DNA of 6,571 bases from Clostridium sp. (GCA_012841175.1 DUVG01000239.1:1-6571); one strand, 5' to 3'. Counted from the first letter of the stretch, positions 1-6,478 are shown. Notes: a model not told the origin generated them from the sequence alone. Numbers and translations: made by a program.

Positions 1-45
1 GGAAAAATTTCAAAGGTCATTCCATACAACATTTTTGAAAAATAG
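1..45 (+). CDS. Possible C-terminal tail of a gene entering from the left (partial)
   Basis: Frame 1 is open from the window edge and reads GKISKVIPYNIFEK before a TAG at 43-45. A hairpin begins four bases after the stop, which is where a gene end would be expected. Fourteen codons are too few to identify a family or to establish coding. Frame 2 is also open, to a TAA at 56-58, but that stop falls inside the hairpin arm, so frame 1 is preferred. This is an inference from position, not from homology. Confidence 0.3.
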   Translation, partial: GKISKVIPYNIFEK

Positions 46-48
46 AAA

Positions 49-87
49 AGAGGCGTAAACCTTTAAATTTAAACGTTTATTGCCTCT
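49..87. terminator. Hairpin, possible transcription terminator
   Basis: AGAGGC (49-54) pairs with GCCTCT (82-87), and TAAAC (56-60) pairs with GTTTA (75-79). The stem is interrupted near base 55 and bases 80-81, and the loop is AT-rich. On the minus strand the stem is followed by a T-rich run (positions 48 down to 36), as in an intrinsic terminator. On the plus strand the following bases (88 onward) are not T-rich. Its position just after the stop at 45 suggests it ends a gene from the left, but the T-run favours the other direction, where no gene is visible. Confidence 0.35.
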
Positions 88-366
88 ACTGTATTCATCA
101 ACTGTCAAACTCGAGATATACTATATAATATCACACAACTTGATTTTTGGAAACAGTTTTATAAAACCATTATATGGCAATTATTTTTTAAAGTGTTAAA
201 TTAACAAGCTTTTTAGCGATATTTTTAGAAATAAAAATTTTTATATTTTCATAATATATATCGGCAAGTTATGTTTTTGATTTTATTACAAAAACAAAAT
301 CAAAAGTGCTATATCAAGACATTATTATAAAGGGATGATAATTTTTCATATTAATTAAAAAATAAG
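88..366. other. AT-rich intergenic spacer without a recognisable gene
   Basis: All frames are broken by frequent stops. The longest ATG frame noticed (271-330, 19 residues) has no ribosome binding site. Two perfect inverted repeats occur: TGTTAAATTAACA at 194-206, and TTTTGATTTT (275-284) with AAAATCAAAA (296-305). Both are made almost entirely of A and T, so they may be chance. No tRNA, riboswitch or protein-coding signal was seen. Confidence 0.6.
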
Positions 367-395
367 TTGCAATACAGGTAATTATATGATATAAT
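367..395 (+). promoter_or_regulatory. Sigma-A promoter of the rpsF-ssb-rpsR operon
   Basis: The -35 is TTGCAA (367-372) and the -10 is TATAAT (390-395), with an optimal 17-base spacer. TG at 387-388, one base before the -10, makes it an extended -10 promoter. Transcription would be expected to begin around 399-404, giving a leader of about 60 bases. The near-consensus form fits a highly expressed ribosomal protein operon. Confidence 0.8.
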
Positions 396-400
396 TTTAC

Positions 401-456
401 CTCGTGGAATCCTTGCTCTGTTTTAGAAAACAGGGCCGCTAGACCGAGAGGAGGTG
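401..456 (+). promoter_or_regulatory. Structured rpsF leader, candidate S6:S18 autoregulatory element
   Basis: A hairpin with stem 416-423/428-435 (one G-U pair, 4-base loop) is followed directly by CCG (436-438). It is enclosed by a short outer stem, CTCG (401-404) with CGAG (445-448). The outer stem abuts the Shine-Dalgarno sequence AGGAGGTG (449-456), so stabilising it could block initiation. Known rpsF leaders that bind the S6:S18 complex carry a CCG bulge resembling the 16S rRNA site; the match is judged from memory of that motif. The predicted start of transcription lies very near the 5' arm of the outer stem, which leaves some doubt about that helix. Confidence 0.6.
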
Positions 457-463
457 AAGTCGA

Positions 464-751
464 ATGTTAAATAAATATGAAAGCATTTTTGTTATCAGTC
501 CAGAATTAGATGAAGAGACAACTAAGTCTATAATTGAGAAAATTAAAAATCTAATAGAATCTGAAGGAGAGCTAGAAAATATTGACGAATGGGGAAAGCG
601 AAAACTAGCCTATCCAATTGATTATCTAAATGAAGGATATTATGTATTAATGAATTTTGCAGCTAAACCGGAATTTCCTCAGGAGCTTGAAAGAGTGTAT
701 AAAATAACTGAGGGAGTTATCAAAAATATTATTATCAAAAAGGATAACTAG
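464..751 (+). CDS. rpsF: 30S ribosomal protein S6
   Basis: S6 is a small-subunit ribosomal protein that forms a heterodimer with S18 and binds the central domain of 16S rRNA on the platform. The 95-residue length is normal for the family. It opens with MLNKYESIFVISPELDEE, the usual first strand and turn, and carries the family motif DEWGKRKLAYPI at residues 41-52, followed by the YYVLMNF strand (59-65). The ATG is set by a strong Shine-Dalgarno sequence AGGAGGTG, seven bases upstream. It is the first gene of an operon with ssb (nine bases downstream) and rpsR, the classic bacterial order. A promoter and a probable feedback-control leader lie directly upstream. Nothing in the protein is unusual. 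Confidence 0.97.
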   Translation: MLNKYESIFVISPELDEETTKSIIEKIKNLIESEGELENIDEWGKRKLAYPIDYLNEGYYVLMNFAAKPEFPQELERVYKITEGVIKNIIIKKDN

Positions 752-760
752 GGTGATATT

Positions 761-1183
761 ATGAATAAGGTTATTTTAATGGGAAGACTTACAAAGGATC
801 CTGAAATGAGGTATACCAATACAAATAATATTCCGGTTTGCAGTTTTAGTATAGCTGTGGACAGGCGTTTTACCAAGCAAAATGAGGAAAAACAGGCTGA
901 CTTTTTTCCTATTGTCGCATGGAACAAGAATGCAGAATTTTGCTCTAAATACCTTCAAAAAGGTAAGAAGATAGTGGTTGTAGGAAGACTGCAGACAAGA
1001 ACATGGGATGATAATGAAGGAAAAAGACATTATATAACTGAAGTTATTGCTGAAGAAACTTATTTTGCTGAGAGTAAAAAAGCAGAAGGCTCTTATAATG
1101 ATGATTACAACCCTATGCCTACATCTGAACAACCTTCTGAAGGTTTTATTCCCATTGATGATGACGATGAATTACCATTTTAA
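761..1183 (+). CDS. ssb: Single-stranded DNA-binding protein
   Basis: SSB coats and protects single-stranded DNA during replication, repair and recombination, and recruits partner proteins through its C-terminal tip. The N-terminal OB-fold spans about residues 1-105: MNKVILMGRLTKDPEMRYT at the start, FFPIVAW (48-54), KIVVVGRLQTRTW (70-82) and YITEVIAEE (91-99). The aromatic residues W54 and W82 lie at positions typical of DNA-stacking residues. A short disordered linker (about 106-130) leads to the acidic tip DDDDELPF (133-140), the conserved docking peptide. The 140-residue length is ordinary, with a fairly short linker. The start codon follows AGGGTGAT at 750-757, which overlaps the rpsF stop codon and suggests translational coupling. 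Its placement between rpsF and rpsR marks it as the housekeeping SSB rather than a phage or plasmid paralogue. Confidence 0.97.
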   Translation: MNKVILMGRLTKDPEMRYTNTNNIPVCSFSIAVDRRFTKQNEEKQADFFPIVAWNKNAEFCSKYLQKGKKIVVVGRLQTRTWDDNEGKRHYITEVIAEETYFAESKKAEGSYNDDYNPMPTSEQPSEGFIPIDDDDELPF

Positions 1184-1236
1184 ATAGGAACGTATATATT
1201 GTTTTTGAGATTATAAGGAAGGAGGAGTTCTAGGCA

Positions 1237-1506
1237 ATGGCAGCTCAAAAAAGAGATAAAAGTGGCAAAGACGATAACAGAGGAATGAAAATGAGAAGAA
1301 CGAAAAGAAAAGTTTGTGCATTTTGTGCTGATAAAGCAACTGAAATAGATTATAAAGATATTGCTAAATTAAGAAAATTTCTTTCTGAAAGAGGAAAGAT
1401 TTTACCAAGAAGAATTTCAGGAAACTGTGCAAAACATCAAAGACAAATGACAACAGCTATAAAAAGAGCAAGACATATTGCATTATTACCATATACTTCA
1501 GACTAG
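1237..1506 (+). CDS. rpsR: 30S ribosomal protein S18
   Basis: S18 pairs with S6 on the 30S platform. The 89-residue protein has the family core: residues 33-52 begin DKATEIDYKDI, then ILPRRISGNCAKHQRQ (55-70) and a basic C-terminal helix ending at HIALLPY. The first 25 residues are a highly charged, probably flexible extension. It keeps C27-x2-C30 and C64-x2-H67, the arrangement of the potentially zinc-binding (C+) form of S18; many bacteria have lost these ligands. Start choice is supported by AAGGAGGAG (1219-1227), nine bases before the ATG. It lies 53 bases after ssb with no promoter seen between, and is the last gene of the operon, followed by a terminator. The downstream rplI or dnaB genes often found nearby in Firmicutes are absent here. 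Confidence 0.97.
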   Translation: MAAQKRDKSGKDDNRGMKMRRTKRKVCAFCADKATEIDYKDIAKLRKFLSERGKILPRRISGNCAKHQRQMTTAIKRARHIALLPYTSD

Positions 1507-1540
1507 GTTTTAATGATATAAAGTTTAATATAGCAATGTA

Positions 1541-1583
1541 AAAAAAGCAGTGTCGCTGTTTAAAATAGAGGGTACTGCTTTTT
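1541..1583. terminator. Bidirectional terminator between rpsR and the yihY-like gene
   Basis: AAAAAGCAGT (1542-1551) is a perfect inverted copy of ACTGCTTTTT (1574-1583), with a 22-base loop. The T-run on one arm serves the plus strand (rpsR) and the A-run on the other arm becomes the T-run for the minus strand. The two genes are convergent, and the leftward gene's stop codon (1585-1587) is one base from the hairpin. Confidence 0.8.
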
Positions 1584-1584
1584 A

Positions 1585-2421
1585 TTATTCTTTTTTACGT
1601 ATTGAGACAAGAGAAGCATTTAGCTCTCCTCCTAGAAGTATTATTACACTTATCCAATAAAGCCATATAAGGAGAATTATAATTCCTCCAATTCCCCCAT
1701 ACATATTAGAGTAATTGCTAAAATTATTAATATAAAGGGAAAAAAGCAGAGAAACAATTATCCACCCAAAAGTTGTGAAAATAGCACCGGGGAAAACTTC
1801 TTTTATACTTGGGGGATTATTAGGTGTAAAACGATATACAAGAGAAAAAACAAAAGTCATAGATAAAAAAGTAATTACATATCTTGCAACATTCCATACT
1901 TCAATAAAAAGATGGGGAAATCCAAGAAGTCTAAATATATTTTCTCCTATAATTTCTCCAAAAACTAAAAGCACAAGAGAAAAGAGAATTGCAATTGCTA
2001 AAAAAAGTGTTGCAATAATAGAAATACCCCTAACTTTCCAAAATGGACGGGATTCTTTTTGGTTAAAAGCTTTATTTAAGCCACTTATAACCGCATTCAT
2101 TCCATTAGAAGACATCCAGATAGTTGTGATCATACCAATTGGCAACAGGGTACCTTTCCGGGATGCAATGGTTTGATTAATTGTATTTAGTACAAGATCA
2201 TATGATACTTGTGGCAGTGTAGCTGAAAAAAAAGCTAATAGTTTCTCGCTATTTACTGGAGTATAGCTTATAAGGGTAAGTAGAAAAATCAAAAAAGGAA
2301 AAAAGGATAAAATAAATGAATAAGTAAGTTGTGATGCAAAAGCGGGAATATTGTTATCTTTAAAACGAAAATATATCCTTTTGGCAATTTTAAATAGAGT
2401 ATAATTTTTGTTAAGGAACAT
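1585..2421 (-). CDS. YihY/BrkB family inner-membrane protein
   Basis: This is a 278-residue polytopic membrane protein of the YihY/BrkB (UPF0761) family; its molecular function is not established. Older annotation as ribonuclease BN is considered an error for this family. Six membrane segments can be read at about residues 34-52, 92-112, 131-157, 177-198, 211-233 and 243-268. Family signatures include FASQLTYSFILSFFPFLIF (28-46) and YGGIGGIIILLIWLYW (241-256), followed by LLGGELNA (262-269) in the last helix. The length fits the shorter members, which lack a long cytoplasmic tail. The ATG is preceded by AAAGGAGT (2431-2438 on the minus strand), nine bases away. It is transcribed alone, convergent with rpsR and divergent from galU, from the promoter at 2476-2505. 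Confidence 0.93.
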   Translation of the reverse strand: MFLNKNYTLFKIAKRIYFRFKDNNIPAFASQLTYSFILSFFPFLIFLLTLISYTPVNSEKLLAFFSATLPQVSYDLVLNTINQTIASRKGTLLPIGMITTIWMSSNGMNAVISGLNKAFNQKESRPFWKVRGISIIATLFLAIAILFSLVLLVFGEIIGENIFRLLGFPHLFIEVWNVARYVITFLSMTFVFSLVYRFTPNNPPSIKEVFPGAIFTTFGWIIVSLLFSLYINNFSNYSNMYGGIGGIIILLIWLYWISVIILLGGELNASLVSIRKKE

Positions 2422-2475
2422 TTATTATGCACTCCTTTGAAAATAGAGGGAAAACAGAAATTAATATATATATTT

Positions 2476-2505
2476 ATTATATCTCTAAATTTGATATTAT
2501 ATCAA
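2476..2505 (-). promoter_or_regulatory. Sigma-A promoter of the yihY-like gene
   Basis: Read on the minus strand, the -35 is TTGATA (2500-2505) and the -10 is TATAAT (2476-2481), with an 18-base spacer. It gives a leader of about 48 bases before the ATG at 2421. A second TATAAT lies within the spacer (2493-2498 region) but has no good -35 of its own. The -35 is embedded in a 15-bp palindrome. Confidence 0.65.
2491..2505. repeat. 15-bp palindrome over the leftward -35, candidate operator
   Basis: TTGATAT (2491-2497), a central T, then ATATCAA (2499-2505): perfect 7-base arms. It covers the -35 hexamer of the leftward promoter and lies about 50 bases upstream of the galU -35. The location fits a repressor site, but the composition is AT-rich and no regulator is encoded nearby. 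Confidence 0.4.
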
Positions 2506-2555
2506 GAAAAATAGTCGCTAGCTGATGCTTTTATATATGTAATTTTTTAAACTTG

Positions 2556-2584
2556 TTGGAATATGGGGATTTGTTTGATAAAAT
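2556..2584 (+). promoter_or_regulatory. Sigma-A promoter of galU
   Basis: The -35 is TTGGAA (2556-2561) and the -10 is TAAAAT (2579-2584), spaced by 17 bases. TG at 2576-2577 gives an extended -10. Transcription should begin near 2591, about 37 bases before the TTG start. An alternative -35 (TTGTTG, 2553-2558) is spaced 20 bases away and is less likely. Confidence 0.65.
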
Positions 2585-2611
2585 AGATATTAGATAGATT
2601 TAAAATGTGGA

Positions 2612-2619
2612 AAGAGGTG
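2612..2619 (+). promoter_or_regulatory. Ribosome binding site that fixes the galU start
   Basis: AAGAGGTG ends eight bases before TTG at 2628. This places initiation at the TTG and not at the in-frame GTG at 2607, which lies upstream of the site and has no ribosome binding site of its own. Confidence 0.8.
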
Positions 2620-2627
2620 TATCAAAT

Positions 2628-3500
2628 TTGAAAGTAAGAAAAGCAATAATACCTGCAGCAGGTTTAGGTACTAGATTTTTGCCCGCTACAAAAGCACAGC
2701 CAAAAGAGATGCTACCTATAGTGGACAAGCCAACAATACAATACATAGTAGAAGAAGCAGTTAAATCTGGAATTGAGGACATAATAATTATATCAGGAAG
2801 AAATAAAAGGGCGATAGAAGACCATTTTGACAAATCCTATGAACTAGAACATGAACTTGAGAATAAAGGCAAAAAAGAACTTCTTAGTTTAGTGCAGGAT
2901 GTTTCTAATTTAGTGGATATACACTATATAAGGCAAAAGGAAGCTAAAGGATTGGGACATGCTATTTATTGTGCAAAATCCTTTATAGGAAATGAACCTT
3001 TTGCTGTTTTATTAGGAGACGATATAGTGGACTCAGAAGATGTTCCCTGTCTAAAGCAAATGATGGATATATACAGTGAATACAAGACAACTGTTTTAGG
3101 TGTTCAGACTGTCCCAGATGAAGATGTTTCAAAATATGGAATTGTGGCTGGCAGGCAAGTGGATGACAGAGTATACAAAGTAAAAGATTTAGTGGAAAAA
3201 CCTGATAAGTCAGAGGCGCCATCTAATGTGGCTATTCTTGGAAGATATATAATAACACCTCAAATATTTAAACATCTTGAAAATGCAAAGCCAGGAAAGG
3301 GAGGAGAAATCCAATTAACTGATGCTTTGAAAAGCCTTATAGGAGAAGAAGCTATATATGCATATGATTTTATTGGAAAACGCTATGATGTTGGAAACAA
3401 ACTTGGATTTTTAGAGGCAACGGTGGAATTTGCACTAAAAAGAGAAGAACTTAAAGAGGAATTTTCTAAATATTTAAAAACAATATCAGAACAATTATAA
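2628..3500 (+). CDS. galU: UTP-glucose-1-phosphate uridylyltransferase
   Basis: GalU joins UTP and glucose-1-phosphate to give UDP-glucose and pyrophosphate in the cytoplasm, feeding envelope polysaccharides, glycolipids and galactose metabolism. The 290-residue length is typical. The nucleotidyltransferase signature GLGTRFLPATK (12-22) is followed by QPKEMLP (24-30). Other family motifs are RQKEAKGLGHA (102-112), the metal-site GDD (130-132), LVEKP (188-192), GGEIQLTDA (225-233) and DVGNKLG (254-260). Translation from TTG gives the standard N-terminus MKVRKAIIPAAGLGTR; the upstream GTG would add seven residues foreign to the family. It is a single-gene unit with its own extended -10 promoter and a strong terminator. 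The gene is named galU, gtaB or hasC in different species; which glycan it serves here cannot be read from the window. Confidence 0.96.
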   Translation: MKVRKAIIPAAGLGTRFLPATKAQPKEMLPIVDKPTIQYIVEEAVKSGIEDIIIISGRNKRAIEDHFDKSYELEHELENKGKKELLSLVQDVSNLVDIHYIRQKEAKGLGHAIYCAKSFIGNEPFAVLLGDDIVDSEDVPCLKQMMDIYSEYKTTVLGVQTVPDEDVSKYGIVAGRQVDDRVYKVKDLVEKPDKSEAPSNVAILGRYIITPQIFKHLENAKPGKGGEIQLTDALKSLIGEEAIYAYDFIGKRYDVGNKLGFLEATVEFALKREELKEEFSKYLKTISEQL

Positions 3501-3517
3501 ATTACAAATAATAACAA

Positions 3518-3566
3518 AAAAGGGCAGTTGCAAAACTACTTTTGAAGTAGTAATCACTGCCCTTTT
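3518..3566. terminator. Two-tier bidirectional terminator between galU and the exported glycosidase gene
   Basis: The outer stem is AAAAGGGCAGT (3518-3528) with ACTGCCCTTTT (3556-3566), a perfect 11-base match. A second perfect hairpin sits inside it: ACTACTT (3535-3541) with AAGTAGT (3545-3551), loop of three. T-runs are present in both directions. It lies 17 bases after the galU stop and 10 bases from the stop of the convergent gene. Confidence 0.88.
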
Positions 3567-3576
3567 AGATTTATCT

Positions 3577-6381
3577 TTAATTTATTACATTTTTAATTTG
3601 GTATGTTGGTTCTCCATTAATGATGGTTACTTCAATGTATTTAACTGTATTTGCATTATCAGGGGTTAAATTATTTATATTAAGCCCTGCTGAACCAATA
3701 TACTTAATACCATTTTCCATATCAACACTATCTTCAATATCGCTAAAGAATACCCAGATGTTTTTGATTTTGTCCTTGTGTTCAGAAAGTACTGTTTTAA
3801 ACAAATCTCCTTCTAAACTATCGGAAAACTTATTTGGAGAGTTTTCCATAAAGATAAATAAATTATCACCATTATATGAATTAAGTTGTTTTAAAAACCA
3901 CTGCCATTGCCCTTGTGCACTTGTTCTAATACTGTTTTTAGATGTATTTAATTCAATAAAACGATAGTCATTAGAATCATAAGCTCTGTATGTGTTGTAA
4001 TCTTTTAAAAGTTTTATTTCAATTTGGTTGTCATTTAAATCATCTTCTATTTTAGTCTTTTCAGATAAATTCATAAGTAAAAGATTTTCTAAAAGAGTGT
4101 TGGCAGTATTCTTTTTTCCAAACAATATAAATTTCTTATAATCATCATCTTTTGAAGGTTTTACATTTTTATTTGCTTCATATACAGGTGCAGTATCTTT
4201 TGGTATTTCATCTTGGTTAATAACTGGATATGTGGCAGTGGTTATAGTTAGTTCATCTAGATACAGGCTTCCTGAGCTTGTTATAGGGTTAACCTGAACC
4301 ACATATATTTTTGTAAGTTTTTCAGGTGAGTTTATACCTGAAACAGAAGCCTCAACATATTTCCACCCTGCCCAGTTTAAAGTTTTGGAAAAATCAACAA
4401 AGTGCTTGTTGCCCTTAGAGTCAACTACTTCTCCCCTTAGCCAGTTGGCATTTTCGTGGGGATTGTATGCCCAAAAACCTATTTTAGTAGTGTTTTTCTT
4501 TAAATCCAATCCTTCATCCGGGAATACTATATAAGCTGCTCTTGTTCCCTCGGTGGTGTTAAAGTCGTAAGTTAGTTTTCCAGAAACTTTATTATCTATT
4601 TCTTTAGAAATTTCATAGCTTCCAGGGATGGTTTTAGGTGCAGAGTCAAAAGTACCATTTAATTTATCAAAAGAACCTATTACATGATTGGTTTCAAGAG
4701 CTATTGAAATGGAACAATGGGCTTTTGTATCACCTATTGATGCTGTAATATAGCCAGTTCCAGCTTTAACAGCAGTAAATGTATTTGAATCTAGTTCCCC
4801 AATATCCCCTGTTAAAGACCAGTCTACATCTTTAGCACTTATACGGGCAGTGTAGCCATGGTTATCTTTACCCACCACAGAAAGGCTTCTACTTTGATTA
4901 ACATTCATTTTAAGGGAATTAGAACTAAGTATCAGCTCACCTGGAGCAGGCAGTACATTTACTTTTATAGATGATTTTACACTTCCTGAAGATACAGTAA
5001 TAGTGGCTGTACCTGTTGATTCAGGATAAAATACATTGCCTTCAAAATATCCTTCTACTCCTGAAACACTCCATTTTATTTCACTCTGGTTTATGCTTAG
5101 GGGATTCATATATGCGTCATATGGCAGTGCTTTAAATTCCCTGGAAGTGTTTATAAAAACATTAGTATCCACTGTATCAATTAAAAAACCTTCTAACGGA
5201 TAAGGTGGAAAGGTTGAAAAAATACCTATTGCGTTTGATACTCTTCTAGGTGAGCCATCAGAAGGGCTATTTATAATTTCTGTGTTTTCTGATCCAGGTT
5301 TTCTTGCAGCCATTGTAGTAGAACCGCCACCATCTAGATTTAGTGCATTATATGCACCAAGTTCTATCATAAGATTAGCAGCTTCAGTTTGAGTCATACC
5401 TAAACTACTTTGTTGACGGCCATCCACTGTAACCAAAAGCAGTTCTTTTCCATCTTTTGAGCTGCCTACCATTGTACGGGGATGCCTTCCGGCTATATCA
5501 AAAGAAAAAGGTGAAGGTATTTTTCCGTTTTTTACAAGGATAGCGCTACCTGTAACAGACATTTTCATATCTTCCCAATTTGGCCTGGTTGTAATAGAAA
5601 GAAGGAAAGGACTTCCTACTTTAAAATTATTTTTGATAAACTCGGCGTTTTTACCTCTTGTAATTATTACATATCCATTTTGGGGAATCTTTACAGAAGG
5701 CATTCCCTCACGTATATCTGTAACAAAGGGACCTTCAATGACCATTTCAACTATATCAGGGTATTTTTCACTAGCCCCAAGAGAATATTCGCTCCATTTT
5801 GTGCACCACATTGTCACATCAGTGTAATCTTTAAAGCTGGCCTTGTTATATTGTGAAATAACCATTGCTTTTCCGTTGCTAGCCGTTATTTCCATATCTG
5901 TTTTCCAAAAATCATAGAGTAAATTATTATTTTTGTCTATTGAAAAAGTTCCCATTGAGTTATTATATCTGTTATACTCGTGATCAGCTGATATAAGTTC
6001 TCCAGATTGTACAACAGGACCGTCAGGAGAAGCTTTTCCGGCCTCACTCAACCAGTTAAAAAACCCAGCATTTATAGCAGCAACTGCTTTATGAGATTCA
6101 GCAAGCTCTTTTGTATTTGCAAGGTTTTTTATTGAGTCTTTATCAGTAAGAGTATCAACAAGTACGTTAGGATTGTTGAGATTGGCCCTTAATACATTAA
6201 TTTTTTGCCATCCTTCATCTGTAAATCTGGTTATTCTCTCTAAAACAACTCCAGAAGTAATGGTTTCAGATGTTACTGTTTGGTAAATAACCTTTGAATG
6301 GACAGGAATGTTAGTAAAAAAGGATACAAACACAACTGTCAGAATTAAAGCAATAGCAATTTTTTTTCTTATGTACTTCAT
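3577..6381 (-). CDS. Exported multidomain phosphodiester glycosidase (NAGPA-type) protein
   Basis: The 934-residue protein is predicted to be exported and to cleave a sugar-phosphodiester bond; the substrate is unknown. A signal peptide is visible: basic KYIRKK (2-7), hydrophobic 8-25, probable cleavage after VHS (27-29). The NAGPA-like domain (about 45-392) carries NAGFFNW (104-110), RHPRTMVG (299-306), VDGRQQS (319-325), LNLDGGGSTTM (347-357) and SPSDGSPRRVSNA (372-384), so the catalytic module appears intact. Two Ig-like domains follow (about 395-477 and 481-562, the second Big_2-like), then a beta-sandwich resembling a carbohydrate-binding or galactose-binding fold (about 566-716). After a charged linker, residues 748-934 resemble a calcineurin-like phosphoesterase that lacks its metal ligands. 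No LPXTG, SLH repeats or C-terminal anchor is seen, so it is secreted or held by its binding domains. The start at 6381 is chosen because GAGGTGG lies just upstream; the ATG at 6396 overlaps that site. Family assignment is firm, substrate and domain limits are inference. Confidence 0.88.
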   Translation of the reverse strand: MKYIRKKIAIALILTVVFVSFFTNIPVHSKVIYQTVTSETITSGVVLERITRFTDEGWQKINVLRANLNNPNVLVDTLTDKDSIKNLANTKELAESHKAVAAINAGFFNWLSEAGKASPDGPVVQSGELISADHEYNRYNNSMGTFSIDKNNNLLYDFWKTDMEITASNGKAMVISQYNKASFKDYTDVTMWCTKWSEYSLGASEKYPDIVEMVIEGPFVTDIREGMPSVKIPQNGYVIITRGKNAEFIKNNFKVGSPFLLSITTRPNWEDMKMSVTGSAILVKNGKIPSPFSFDIAGRHPRTMVGSSKDGKELLLVTVDGRQQSSLGMTQTEAANLMIELGAYNALNLDGGGSTTMAARKPGSENTEIINSPSDGSPRRVSNAIGIFSTFPPYPLEGFLIDTVDTNVFINTSREFKALPYDAYMNPLSINQSEIKWSVSGVEGYFEGNVFYPESTGTATITVSSGSVKSSIKVNVLPAPGELILSSNSLKMNVNQSRSLSVVGKDNHGYTARISAKDVDWSLTGDIGELDSNTFTAVKAGTGYITASIGDTKAHCSISIALETNHVIGSFDKLNGTFDSAPKTIPGSYEISKEIDNKVSGKLTYDFNTTEGTRAAYIVFPDEGLDLKKNTTKIGFWAYNPHENANWLRGEVVDSKGNKHFVDFSKTLNWAGWKYVEASVSGINSPEKLTKIYVVQVNPITSSGSLYLDELTITTATYPVINQDEIPKDTAPVYEANKNVKPSKDDDYKKFILFGKKNTANTLLENLLLMNLSEKTKIEDDLNDNQIEIKLLKDYNTYRAYDSNDYRFIELNTSKNSIRTSAQGQWQWFLKQLNSYNGDNLFIFMENSPNKFSDSLEGDLFKTVLSEHKDKIKNIWVFFSDIEDSVDMENGIKYIGSAGLNINNLTPDNANTVKYIEVTIINGEPTYQIKNVIN

Positions 6382-6387
6382 AATTTT

Positions 6388-6394
6388 CCACCTC
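6388..6394 (-). promoter_or_regulatory. Ribosome binding site that fixes the start of the exported glycosidase
   Basis: On the minus strand GAGGTGG is followed six bases later by ATG at 6381-6379. The in-frame ATG at 6396-6394 overlaps this site and has no Shine-Dalgarno of its own, so the five-residue longer form is unlikely. The chosen start also gives a conventional signal peptide. Confidence 0.8.
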
Positions 6395-6478
6395 ATTAAG
6401 TTTTTAATGTGAGATTTTCACAAAGTTACTATTTTATTGTTCCTAATTTTGAAAAAATTAAGCTTTCGTTTAAAAACA

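Noticed and set aside
194..206. 13-bp palindrome TGTTAAATTAACA as an operator
   Set aside because: It is about 160 bases upstream of the rpsF -35, is composed nearly entirely of A and T, and has no associated promoter or regulator.
271..330. 19-codon frame in the rpsF upstream spacer as a small peptide gene
   Set aside because: It has no Shine-Dalgarno sequence, is in AT-rich DNA where short frames are frequent, and overlaps a simple A/T inverted repeat.
776..1132. 118-codon open frame on the minus strand inside ssb
   Set aside because: It lies wholly antisense to a clear ssb, has low-complexity Phe/Ile/Ser-rich content, no ribosome binding site and no recognisable family.
1775..2176. 133-codon open frame on the plus strand inside the yihY-like gene
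   Set aside because: It is the antisense shadow of a membrane protein gene, with no independent start signal or motif.
2607..2627. In-frame GTG upstream of galU that would lengthen the protein by seven residues
   Set aside because: The ribosome binding site lies between the GTG and the TTG, and the TTG gives the family-standard N-terminus.
6382..6396. ATG at 6396 as the start of the exported glycosidase
   Set aside because: It overlaps the ribosome binding site used by the ATG at 6381, and the added residues are not needed for the signal peptide.
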